From Shewanella sp. CG12_big_fil_rev_8_21_14_0_65_47_15 (GTDB lineage: Bacteria; Pseudomonadota; Gammaproteobacteria; Enterobacterales; Shewanellaceae), in the NCBI RefSeq assembly GCF_002783505.1, contig NZ_PFGL01000066.1:15289-79288 (forward strand): DNA of 64,000 nucleotides. Direction: 5' to 3'. The notes under the pieces were generated by a model, which worked only from the letters and a program-made list of their open reading frames with translations, searched no databases and was not told where the DNA came from. Shown one piece after another: positions 53,752 through 61,894 of this stretch. Every line of letters starts with the position of its first letter. Positions within the stretch are counted from its first letter, which is position 1. The translations under genes and the position numbers were made by a program.

Positions 53752-53870
53752 TTGGTTGGTCGTTCATCATCATCTCCCTTTGGGGACACAATTGAATACA
53801 CGCTAGCGCACTGCATTCCTTTGTATCCCATTCTGATTTCCTTGTGGCAACCATTGGTTGCCATTTTTTT
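53752..53870 (+). ncRNA. Candidate small RNA, copy B
   Basis: CGTTCATCATCATCTCC (53761-53777), a CTAGCGC element (53803-53809) inside a GAAT/ATTC stem (53794-53818), and a terminator TGGCAACC/GGTTGCCA (53845-53863) followed by TTTTTTT. A possible -35 ATGACA (53717) and a poor -10 CATTAA (53740) precede it. It shares seed, CTAGCGC and terminator with copies A and C but the middle is more divergent. Nothing coding is seen. The sequence between A and B is AT-rich and otherwise empty. Confidence 0.55.
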
Positions 53871-53882
53871 ATCCTAAATAGT

Positions 53883-55703
53883 TTAAAATCCTAATGATTT
53901 ATCTAGTTGCACTTGAATAGAAGGGTGATAACCTGGTCGAGCCTTAGTGTAGATTTCCGCCAACTCGACCTGATATCCCGCAATTTGCAACTCAGCGTAG
54001 AGTGGCCGCACAAACTTACCTCGACCAATATGCACCAAATAAGCACTTAGCGCGGGTAAAACAGGATCATAATGGTTCCGAATCGCCACCCTAAACCAAT
54101 CACAGGCAATTTCCACATTCGTCGATTGGGTAAATTGGAAGGTTTCATCGAGATCCATCAGTTGCACTTGGCTTAGGACTTCAGGCAATTGGGTTAAAAA
54201 ATACTGCCAATGGTGTACTCGCCAATCCTTAACCGTTAATTGACTTGCAGCTTTACCCTGTAGAAAACATGCCAGCGCATCATCGACTTTATCTAAGCTC
54301 GAAGAAGTCGGGCCACAATATCCTTTGGGTAAACCTTCACCATAAATCCACTCTAAAAGCTCGGCCTCAGTGATTTTATCTGAGTGTAATGGCAGTAAGG
54401 TTTGCCGCGCGTATTCAACAAAAACTTCGGTGGTAATCGCCTTAAAGGCAAAATGATCCACATAGTTGCGTAAAAATTTATCAAACGCCACTCGCCCTAG
54501 CCTATGCTCTAAGTCATGTACAAACATCGAAGCTTTATCATAGGTAAAACGATTAAAAGCCAGGTTGGGATCGCCCTGCTGCACATTCGCGGGCAAGGTT
54601 TGCCTGTGCTTAGGTAAAGAAGTCATTTCCTCTTTTAAGCGGCCAAACTCAATCACCCACTCCAATTCAGCCTGTTCCTTACCATAAACCGCTTCCACAA
54701 TTCGATTGGTAAAATAAGTCGTAAAGCCCTCGTTTAACCAGAGATCTCGCCAGGTTGCATTGCTGACCAAATTGCCGGTCCACGAATGCGCCAACTCATG
54801 GGCCACGGTTGATACTAGACTCTTATCCCCTGCGATTAGGGTTGGCGTTAAAAATGCAAGCCGCGGATTCTCCATGCCACCAAAGGGAAAGCTAGGTGGC
54901 AAAATAATCATGTCATAACGATCCCACACATAGGGACCCAATAAAGACTCGGCAACCTCGAGCATATGTTCGGTATCTTCGAACTCGCGAGCCGCGGCGG
55001 CAAGCATACTCGGCTCAGTATAAATCCCACTGCGAGGACCTATCGCTTGGAATGCGAGATCACCTACGGCGAGTGCCATAAGATGCGTTGGAATGGGCTT
55101 TTCCATCTGAAAACTAAATACCCCATCGTGTGGCATTTCGGGATGGTTCATCGCACTCATCACGGCACGCATCCCTTTGGGGACTTGCACCTTAGCATCG
55201 AAGGTGACCCGCACCTTAGGCGTATCCTGCAAAGGGATCCAGCTACGGGCGTTAATCGGTTGTGATTGACTAAAAAGATAGGGGAGCTGCTTACCTGCGG
55301 TTTGCTCTGGCGTTAACCACTGCAACCCTTGAGCCTCCGGCGAGGTTTTATAGTGAATACAGATGTGGTCACACCGGACATTGGGTAAACTGACCACCAA
55401 TTTTTGCCCCAGTATGGCGCTCGTTTCTTGAAGCGAAAATACGAGGGGTTCCCCCGCCAGAGTCGTCACTGCCAATAGGATTAAATCCCGAGTGTCTAAC
55501 CATAATTCGCTGACTTGTTCCCGAAGGTAATGCAAAGAAAGCGTCGCTTTGCCGACCAGACACTGCTCGTCAAAATCGACAACGAGCGCCAATGACAGGT
55601 GAGTTACTTGCACCGCGTCGCTATTGGCAAAAGAATGATAATCTCGAGTGAAATCCCAAGTGGTTGATGTGGTCACATTTTGTAGTATTGGATCTAACGA
55701 CAT
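53883..55703 (-). CDS. M1-family aminopeptidase (leukotriene-A4-hydrolase type)
   Basis: A 606-aa metallopeptidase. The substrate motif PFGGMENP and zinc site HELAHSW with NEGFTTY (His302, Glu303, His306, Glu325) are complete. The N-terminal beta-domain precedes them and a C-terminal helical domain follows, as in LTA4H-like and cold-active ColAP enzymes. No signal peptide; cytoplasmic. It cleaves N-terminal residues from peptides. Both flanks hold candidate sRNAs. Confidence 0.93.
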   Translation of the reverse strand: MSLDPILQNVTTSTTWDFTRDYHSFANSDAVQVTHLSLALVVDFDEQCLVGKATLSLHYLREQVSELWLDTRDLILLAVTTLAGEPLVFSLQETSAILGQKLVVSLPNVRCDHICIHYKTSPEAQGLQWLTPEQTAGKQLPYLFSQSQPINARSWIPLQDTPKVRVTFDAKVQVPKGMRAVMSAMNHPEMPHDGVFSFQMEKPIPTHLMALAVGDLAFQAIGPRSGIYTEPSMLAAAAREFEDTEHMLEVAESLLGPYVWDRYDMIILPPSFPFGGMENPRLAFLTPTLIAGDKSLVSTVAHELAHSWTGNLVSNATWRDLWLNEGFTTYFTNRIVEAVYGKEQAELEWVIEFGRLKEEMTSLPKHRQTLPANVQQGDPNLAFNRFTYDKASMFVHDLEHRLGRVAFDKFLRNYVDHFAFKAITTEVFVEYARQTLLPLHSDKITEAELLEWIYGEGLPKGYCGPTSSSLDKVDDALACFLQGKAASQLTVKDWRVHHWQYFLTQLPEVLSQVQLMDLDETFQFTQSTNVEIACDWFRVAIRNHYDPVLPALSAYLVHIGRGKFVRPLYAELQIAGYQVELAEIYTKARPGYHPSIQVQLDKSLGF

Positions 55704-55907
55704 CGCCTCAATAACCTATATTTGATTAAGCTTCCTAGGCCATATTATCAACTGTGAATTTACAAACAATCAAATGGAAAACGACAACTCACGCCCTAAA
55801 GATGAGTAACATGTTTTATCAAATAAAAATAAATAGCAAAAAGTAAGAAAATTTTTTGCACTCTTGCTGAACTAATTTCAATAGGCCGAGTCAGATATTA
55901 TGAACCG

Positions 55908-56022
55908 AATCTTTGCAATGAGTTTCTTCGTTCATCATCATTCTCCTTTAGATGGTTTCTAGCGCGACCGTCCCAAGATTCCGAATTGGAATTTACAGCA
56001 ACCTACTTAGGTTGCTTTTTTT
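55908..56022 (+). ncRNA. Candidate small RNA, copy C
   Basis: CGTTCATCATCATTCTCC (55929-55946), hairpin GATGGT/ACCGTC (55951-55972) with loop TTCTAGCGCG identical to copy A, hairpin ATTCC-GAATT-GGAAT (55978-55992) and terminator AGCAACC/GGTTGCT with TTTTTTT (about 55997-56022). -10 TATTAT at 55896-55901 predicts a start near 55908; no good -35 was found. It lies between the M1 peptidase start and the pstS end, convergent with pstS. Confidence 0.65.
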
Positions 56023-56071
56023 ATGGACGTTTTATCGCAACTCGTAACAGCTCAATTGAAAACCACCAAAA

Positions 56072-56098
56072 ACAAAAAGGACCTCCTAGGAGGTCCTT
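56072..56098 (-). terminator. Terminator of pstS
   Basis: AAGGACCTCC (56077-56086) and GGAGGTCCTT (56089-56098) form a 10-bp stem; on the minus strand a T-rich tail follows (complement of AACAAAAA). Confidence 0.85.
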
Positions 56099-56117
56099 AG
56101 CTATTTTGCCGTTTAGA

Positions 56118-57089
56118 CTAGAGGCGAATGCCGACTTGTTCTAAATCTTTAGCAACTACGCTCTTAGGCAGAGTCACATAACCGTCTTTTTCAACCACTT
56201 GCTGACCTTGCTTAGACAGCACATAACGGATAAATTCTTTTTCCATTGGTGCTAAGTCTTTGTTTGGTTGCTTGTTCACGTATACATATAAGTAACGTGA
56301 TAATGGGTAAGTACCATTAGCTGCGTTTTCAGCAGTGGCTTCGATAAAGTCATTGCCCTTTTTCGCAATCGCAACCGCTTTCACACCAGCAGTTTTATAA
56401 CCGATACCTGAGTAACCCACTGCGTTCAATGATTGAGAAACTGACTGAACCACGGAAGCTGAACCTGGTTGCTCGTTCACGTTCGCCTTAAAGTCGCCTT
56501 TGCACAGGGCGTGTTCTTTAAAGTAACCATAGGTACCCGATACAGAGTTACGGCCATAGAGCTGCACGTCTTTTGCTGACCAGTTACCGTCAAGACCTAA
56601 GTCACCCCAACGTTGGATATCGCTGCTACCACATTTGTGGGTAGAAGAGAAAATACCGTCAACTTGTTCAACGGTTAAGCCTTTGATTGGGTTGTCTTTA
56701 TGAACAAAAACAGCTAAAGCATCAATCGCCACACGAATTTGGGTTGGCTTATAACCATAATGCTTTTCAAACGCTTCGATTTCATTAGGCTTCATCTTGC
56801 GGCTCATTGGACCGAATTGTGAAGTGCCTTCAGTCAGAGCTGGTGGCGCTGTAGAAGAGCCCGCAGCTTGAATTTGGATATTAACGTTAGGATACATCTG
56901 TTTAAATTCTTCAGCCCACAGAGTCATCATGTTGGCTAAGGTATCTGAACCTACAGATGAGAGGTTACCTGATACACCACTTGCCTTCTCGTAAGTTGGC
57001 AGAGATGGGTCAATAGATGCCATGGCAGTGGCAGAGAATACACCAGCGGCTGTGAGGGTCATCGCGCCGACAAGCTTTTTCAGTTTCAT
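56118..57089 (-). CDS. pstS: Phosphate-binding protein PstS
   Basis: A 323-aa periplasmic binding protein with a signal peptide (cut after AMA). SSVGSDTLANMMTLW, QAAGSSTAPPALTEGTSQFGPMSRKM and GRNSVSGTYGYF are the phosphate-binding loops of PstS. It delivers phosphate to an ABC importer whose PstCAB is not in this window. GGAG precedes the ATG. A Pho box upstream and its own terminator show a PhoB-controlled single-gene unit next to phoR and phoB. Confidence 0.95.
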   Translation of the reverse strand: MKLKKLVGAMTLTAAGVFSATAMASIDPSLPTYEKASGVSGNLSSVGSDTLANMMTLWAEEFKQMYPNVNIQIQAAGSSTAPPALTEGTSQFGPMSRKMKPNEIEAFEKHYGYKPTQIRVAIDALAVFVHKDNPIKGLTVEQVDGIFSSTHKCGSSDIQRWGDLGLDGNWSAKDVQLYGRNSVSGTYGYFKEHALCKGDFKANVNEQPGSASVVQSVSQSLNAVGYSGIGYKTAGVKAVAIAKKGNDFIEATAENAANGTYPLSRYLYVYVNKQPNKDLAPMEKEFIRYVLSKQGQQVVEKDGYVTLPKSVVAKDLEQVGIRL

Positions 57090-57168
57090 TATGTGCTCCA
57101 GTAGTAAGCTAACTAATTTCTAACTTAAGTTTCTTCAGACGCAGCCAGTATCAATCGCTACAGTGACA

Positions 57169-57202
57169 ATTCTATGTCGGTGATATGACACTTAGATGAC
57201 AG
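57169..57202 (-). promoter_or_regulatory. Pho box and -10 of the pstS promoter
   Basis: On the minus strand CTGTCAT-CTAA-GTGTCAT (57202-57185) fits the 7-4-7 PhoB site with 13 of 14 half-site bases, and TAGAAT (57174-57169) lies 10 bases downstream, the spacing expected of a PhoB-activated promoter. Confidence 0.85.
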
Positions 57203-57251
57203 TGTCATATTTTTATATTTTTTAAGTTCGCAGGCCTGCAACTCTGAACTA

Positions 57252-57280
57252 TAAAAATAAAACAGGCCATAATGGCCTGT
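57252..57280 (-). terminator. Terminator of phoBR
   Basis: AACAGGCCAT-palindrome (57261-57280); on the minus strand it is followed by TTTTATTTTT. Confidence 0.85.
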
Positions 57281-57314
57281 CTTAAAAAAGAATATTCATA
57301 TAAACATCAAACGT

Positions 57315-58613
57315 TTATTTTTGACGTTCGATTAAATGAAGTGGGATCACAAAGCTAAAAGTGCTGCCTTTACCTAATTCACTACTGATATTGAGTTCAC
57401 TATGATGGTGATTAAGTGCGTGTTTGACGATCGCAAGTCCTAAACCACTGCCACCGGTTTGCCTTGAGCGGGCGCTGTCGACACGGTAGAAACGCTCCGT
57501 TAAGCGGTTAATATGTTGCGGCGCAATCCCTTCACCCGTATCTGTCACACTAAAGAGCCCACCCGTCGCCACACTGCGCCACTGCACTGTGATTTTTCCG
57601 CCCGGCTCAGTGTAACGAATGGCATTAGAAATCAAATTAGAACAAGCGCTTCGAAGCTGCAATTCATTACCATGGGAATTAAGCTCCACCTCACAGTAGA
57701 AACTCAGCTCGTATTTATCCTGTGCCAGAGCCTTCGCCTCCTCCTTCAGCACTTCCATTAACTGCGTCATATTGACCGTGTTTTCGAGGTTAATATCCGC
57801 CGCATCCTCAATGCGCGATAATACTAACAACTGCTCGACCATGGACTGCATGCGCCGGGTTTGCTGCTGCATCAATGCCAGCGGCTTAGCGTTTATCGAA
57901 TCGGGCTCTGCCATGCTTTGCATCATTTCCAGATACCCCTGCAGCACGGTCAGCGGAGTTTTAAGTTCGTGTGACACATTGGCGACAAATTCTTTGCGCA
58001 TGCCTTCGAGTTGTCTTATCCGCGTAATATCCCGCGCAATTAACAGTAACTGCCGGTCACCATAGGCCATAATACGAATTTCGAGTAAACGCCTATCCGA
58101 TACAGGCGAAGGTAATTCCAACGGCTCTTTATATTGTGCGGATTTAATATACGCGGAAAAATCGGGGTGACGGATCAAGTTGTCGATACGCTGACCATTA
58201 TCCTGTGGCCAAACAAAACCTAGGATAAGCTGCGCTAACTTATTACACCATAAAATATTATGTTCTGAGTCGAGCACGACAGCGGCATCGGGCAGAGCCT
58301 CGGCTCCTTGGCGAAATCGGGCTAGCAGCGCCGCCAATTGCCCGACACGGCGGCGATTTTTACCTTGAAGGCGATAAATACCGTTAAACACCCCTTCCCA
58401 GCTACCACTGCCCTGCGGCGGTGTAAGTTTTCTATCTCGCCATAACCAAAAGTTAAGCCGTGCTAATTGGCGATAATGCCACAACACTAAACCTAGCAGG
58501 CCGATAGTGAGTATCCAGAGGGGTTTCCCGACCAATAAACCAAATAGCAAACAAAGCAGTAGAAAAACTGCCAAGCGCGTAAATAACCGATACCCTGAAT
58601 AAGAATGAGACAT
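57315..58613 (-). CDS. phoR: Phosphate regulon sensor kinase PhoR
   Basis: A 432-aa inner-membrane histidine kinase. Two membrane segments near the N terminus (about 10-48), a PAS domain (about 95-200), DHp with phospho-accepting His215 in FVANVSHELKTPL, then ATPase boxes NLISNAIRYTEPGG, DTGEGI and GSGLGLAIVKHAL. It phosphorylates PhoB when phosphate is low. It lies 80 bp after phoB in the same direction and ends at a terminator. Confidence 0.96.
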   Translation of the reverse strand: MSHSYSGYRLFTRLAVFLLLCLLFGLLVGKPLWILTIGLLGLVLWHYRQLARLNFWLWRDRKLTPPQGSGSWEGVFNGIYRLQGKNRRRVGQLAALLARFRQGAEALPDAAVVLDSEHNILWCNKLAQLILGFVWPQDNGQRIDNLIRHPDFSAYIKSAQYKEPLELPSPVSDRRLLEIRIMAYGDRQLLLIARDITRIRQLEGMRKEFVANVSHELKTPLTVLQGYLEMMQSMAEPDSINAKPLALMQQQTRRMQSMVEQLLVLSRIEDAADINLENTVNMTQLMEVLKEEAKALAQDKYELSFYCEVELNSHGNELQLRSACSNLISNAIRYTEPGGKITVQWRSVATGGLFSVTDTGEGIAPQHINRLTERFYRVDSARSRQTGGSGLGLAIVKHALNHHHSELNISSELGKGSTFSFVIPLHLIERQK

Positions 58614-58693
58614 AGATAAACCCAGACATCAGGCTAAATAGGAGGAGCACAAGATAGCCTAAAAGCCAACTTGTGCCTATCTCTTATTAGGCA

Positions 58694-59383
58694 CTACATG
58701 CGTGTTGAAAAACGATAACCTGCACCACGAACAGTCTGGATCAAACGATCATGTCCTGATTCTTCAACGGCTTTACGAAGACGCCTAATATGCACATCAA
58801 CGGTTCTGTCTTCCACATACACATTGGTTCCCCACACGTTATCGAGCAACTGTTCACGGCTGTAGACACGTTCTGGGTGAGTCATAAAAAAGTGTAATAA
58901 ACGAAATTCGGTGGGCCCCATATCGAGTACAGTCTCGCCCACACTCACCCTATGGCTCACAGGGTCGAGCAATAAGCCTTGTACATCAATGGTTTCTTCT
59001 AAGCGGGTAGGAGCACTGCGGCGCAACACGGCCTTAATACGTGCGACTAACTCTTTAGGGGAAAAGGGTTTTGTGATGTAATCATCGGCGCCGACTTCGA
59101 GACCTTTGACTTTGTCTTCCTCTTCACCGCGAGCAGTTAACATAATGATCGGAATTTGGCGGGTAAACTCATCTTGCTTCAAACGTTTTGCCAGTTGAAT
59201 ACCACTTCCGCCAGGAAACATCCAATCCAATAAAATCAGATCGGGGTAAGGCTCCTTTAGCAGCGCAATGGCCGAATCAAAATCCTCCGCCGCAGAGGTG
59301 GTAAACCCATGCTGTTCCATTACAAAAGTCAGCATCTCACGGATGGCTAACTCGTCTTCTACTATCAATATCCTTGCAGTCAT
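58694..59383 (-). CDS. phoB: Phosphate regulon response regulator PhoB
   Basis: A 229-aa OmpR-family regulator. The receiver has Asp53 in LILLDWMFPG; the C-terminal winged helix has YSREQLLDNVWGTNVYVEDRTVDVHIRRLR. The ATG at 59383 matches the family start; a TTG at 59410 is less likely. It binds Pho boxes such as the one before pstS. It is the first gene of phoBR. Only half a Pho box (TTGTCAT, + strand, 59487) was seen upstream, in the wrong orientation. Confidence 0.97.
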   Translation of the reverse strand: MTARILIVEDELAIREMLTFVMEQHGFTTSAAEDFDSAIALLKEPYPDLILLDWMFPGGSGIQLAKRLKQDEFTRQIPIIMLTARGEEEDKVKGLEVGADDYITKPFSPKELVARIKAVLRRSAPTRLEETIDVQGLLLDPVSHRVSVGETVLDMGPTEFRLLHFFMTHPERVYSREQLLDNVWGTNVYVEDRTVDVHIRRLRKAVEESGHDRLIQTVRGAGYRFSTRM

Positions 59384-59520
59384 AAGTGATTTTCTGTCAG
59401 TGAATGTCAACCCGGCTATTATTAGTCATTTTTATTACAGATTTATGAATAAGCACGCCGTTTGGGCCATATAGTAGCGATATTTGTCATAATAAGTTTA
59501 TATAACTGTTTGTTTATCGC

Positions 59521-59548
59521 AATAAAAAAGGAGGCAATCTGCCTCCTT
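59521..59548 (-). terminator. Terminator of the porin gene
   Basis: AAGGAGGCA (59528-59536) pairs with TGCCTCCTT (59540-59548); on the minus strand a TTTTTTATT tail follows. Confidence 0.88.
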
Positions 59549-59569
59549 AATTGAATTTAAATACTGAGT

Positions 59570-60511
59570 TTAGAATTTGTGTTCTAAACCAACACCTATG
59601 TATTTGTCATCATCTGTAGACGCTTCTAATGAACGATTAGTATAGAAAGCAAATAATTTCGTTGGCTTACCTAGTTTATAGTCAGCCCCCACAGACCATG
59701 AATCGCCTTTGTCTTCCATATCTTGATATTGTGCTTTTAAGGTAACAGCGTTGATATCGTAAGCTGCGCTAAACAGGTAACCGTTTACGCTGTCTTTAGA
59801 TACTGGCAGAGACTCTTTATAGGTCTCTTCCTGCTGTTGGTACATACCACCTAAGGTGAAATCAGCGATTTTACCTTGCACCGATGCACGAATAATTTCA
59901 TAGCCTTTCACATCTGAATCGTAAGCGATTGCGGCGTAGAAAGGAGATTTTTTCAATTTAGCATCACCGTACATGGCCGCTAAGCTGAAACCGTCTTGAC
60001 CTTGTTGATCAGCATCGCCTTCCGCCGCATAGGTTGCACCGAATACAAAACCACCAAATGAAGGTGTTAAGTAAGTTGCAGTTTGGCCTAAACGGTTTTC
60101 ACCTTTAAACAGACTTTTTATATCGCCAGAAAGGTCGTTGAATTGGTCAACGTTACCTTGAGAGATTTTCAGCAGTGTGTCATTACGACCCACAGAAAAC
60201 GAACCAAAGGAGCCCTTCAGACCGACAAATTGATTACGTGCTTTGAAGTTGTCGCTCGTCGCAGCGCCAGTATCAACTTCATATTCAACTGTATAGAAAG
60301 CTTCCAGCGAGCTAGACAGTTCGAAATCACCCTTCACACCAAAACGAGAAGCATTACTTTGAATAGTTGTTGTAGCATCACCTTTCTCATCATTCGATTG
60401 AGCAGTGACATTCAACTTACCATAAACAGTCAGCGGCTCAGCGGCATAAGCTGAAGCCAGAGTTGCAGAAGCTAGCGCAGAAGCAAGTAGAGTTTTACAA
60501 AAAACGTTCAT
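59570..60511 (-). CDS. Outer-membrane porin (OmpC-like general porin)
   Basis: A 313-aa protein with a signal peptide (cut after AYA), start AEPLTVYGKLNVTAQSND, strands with GSFSVGRNDTLLK and C-terminal IGVGLEHKF. This is a Porin_4-type trimeric porin. Two ATGs occur in tandem; the second (60511) has AAAGGA 8 bases upstream. Location next to phoBR suggests a phosphate-related role, but I found no convincing Pho box before it. Confidence 0.93.
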   Translation of the reverse strand: MNVFCKTLLASALASATLASAYAAEPLTVYGKLNVTAQSNDEKGDATTTIQSNASRFGVKGDFELSSSLEAFYTVEYEVDTGAATSDNFKARNQFVGLKGSFGSFSVGRNDTLLKISQGNVDQFNDLSGDIKSLFKGENRLGQTATYLTPSFGGFVFGATYAAEGDADQQGQDGFSLAAMYGDAKLKKSPFYAAIAYDSDVKGYEIIRASVQGKIADFTLGGMYQQQEETYKESLPVSKDSVNGYLFSAAYDINAVTLKAQYQDMEDKGDSWSVGADYKLGKPTKLFAFYTNRSLEASTDDDKYIGVGLEHKF

Positions 60512-60805
60512 CATTTAATCCTTTCGACGTTATGTTCGTCTTGGTTATTGGTTTGGAACGACCGAAAGTTTGCAATGAATGTGTTTCAGTTTTATTTCAA
60601 ATGTGACAACTTGGTTTTTATCATAGGGTTTCATCTGGACACTCAAAATAAAAAGCCAATTACAACAAGGGTTACAGCGGGATTTTTTTCAATGTTACAA
60701 TTTGATGAATTCTGCAACTGAGGCAAAATTTAACGATTTAAGGTAGGTTTACCCCGTTGCAACTATGCCGTAAACTGCGACTTTATTTTCCAATGAGCGC
60801 CTCTT

Positions 60806-61720
60806 ATGTGGTTTAAAAATCTTACTCTTTATCGTTTCAATAAACCTTTTGCCGTCGAAACTGAAGCGCTTGAAACCGCGCTGGCCGATTTCACCTTTTC
60901 TCCGTGCTCAAGCCAAGATGTCAGTAAGTTTGGCTTTTCCAACGCACTGGGCAAACAAGGCAGTTCACTGGTACACAGCGCCAATAATCGCCATCTGATC
61001 TGTGTGACTAAAGAAGATAAAATTCTCCCAGGCCAAGTCATTAAAGAAGCCTTGGAAGAAAAAGTCGCTCTCATCGAAGATGAAGAAAACCGTAAACTCG
61101 CCAAGAAAGAAAAAGATGCGCTCAAAGATGAAATCATCACTAGCTTACTGCCACGGGCATTTTCTCGTCGCAGCCAGACTCACGCACTGATTTTGCCAGA
61201 ACTGGAAATGATCCTCGTCGATAGCTCAAGCGCCACTAAGGCCGAAGAGTTGTTAGCACTCCTACGCAAAGCCTTAGGCAGTTTGCCGGTGATCCCCTTA
61301 AGTTTTAAAGCGCCTGTCGAATCCCATTTAACCGAATGGTTAAAGCTTGGCAGCGCACCATTACCCTTTGAAATGCAAGATGAAGCTGAACTTAAATCCA
61401 CCGCGGACGAAGGTGGGATAGTCCGCTTTAAGCAGCAGGATCTTAAGGAAGACGAAGTATTGGCCCACTTAGCCACAGGCAAAGAAGTGCATAAGTTAGC
61501 CCTGCATTTTGGCCAATCGATCGCCCTGCTGTTGCAATCGGACGCCAGTGTTAAACGCCTTAAATTTTCTGAAGAATTTAGAGCGGGTAACGATGAAGTG
61601 GGTACCGATGATCCTATGGCGCGTTTAGATGCCGACTTTGCCTTGATGGGCAGCGAGTTAGTCGCCTTGATGCATGCACTCGTCTCGGCCCTTGGTGGGC
61701 TCGAAGAGGCGCAGGTTTAA
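60806..61720 (+). CDS. rdgC: Recombination-associated protein RdgC
   Basis: A 304-aa protein matching RdgC from end to end: MWFKNLTLYRFNKPF, ALILPELEMILVDSSSA, and the C-terminal DDPMARLDADFALMGSEL. RdgC forms a ring dimer that binds DNA and limits RecA. It stands alone, with a terminator about 70 bp downstream. Confidence 0.97.
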   Translation: MWFKNLTLYRFNKPFAVETEALETALADFTFSPCSSQDVSKFGFSNALGKQGSSLVHSANNRHLICVTKEDKILPGQVIKEALEEKVALIEDEENRKLAKKEKDALKDEIITSLLPRAFSRRSQTHALILPELEMILVDSSSATKAEELLALLRKALGSLPVIPLSFKAPVESHLTEWLKLGSAPLPFEMQDEAELKSTADEGGIVRFKQQDLKEDEVLAHLATGKEVHKLALHFGQSIALLLQSDASVKRLKFSEEFRAGNDEVGTDDPMARLDADFALMGSELVALMHALVSALGGLEEAQV

Positions 61721-61790
61721 ACCTAGGCGAGTTAGGTAAGCTACATCTGCCACTCGTTTGTAAGAGTAAGTTGCAATATAAAATAGCCAA

Positions 61791-61826
61791 TGGCGCCCCC
61801 TTTTAAATGCGGGAGCGCCTTTTTTA
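61791..61826 (+). terminator. Terminator of rdgC
   Basis: GGCGC.CCC (from 61792) pairs imperfectly with GGG.GCGCC, then TTTTTT (to 61825). Confidence 0.7.
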
Positions 61827-61894
61827 TATCAATTAAACGCCTAAGATGAAGGCTGTAGACTTAACCGCATCAAGTTGAATGTCACTTGATTTAG

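Noticed and set aside
59480..59500. Possible Pho box before phoB
   Set aside because: Only one TTGTCAT half-site and it is on the opposite strand from phoB.
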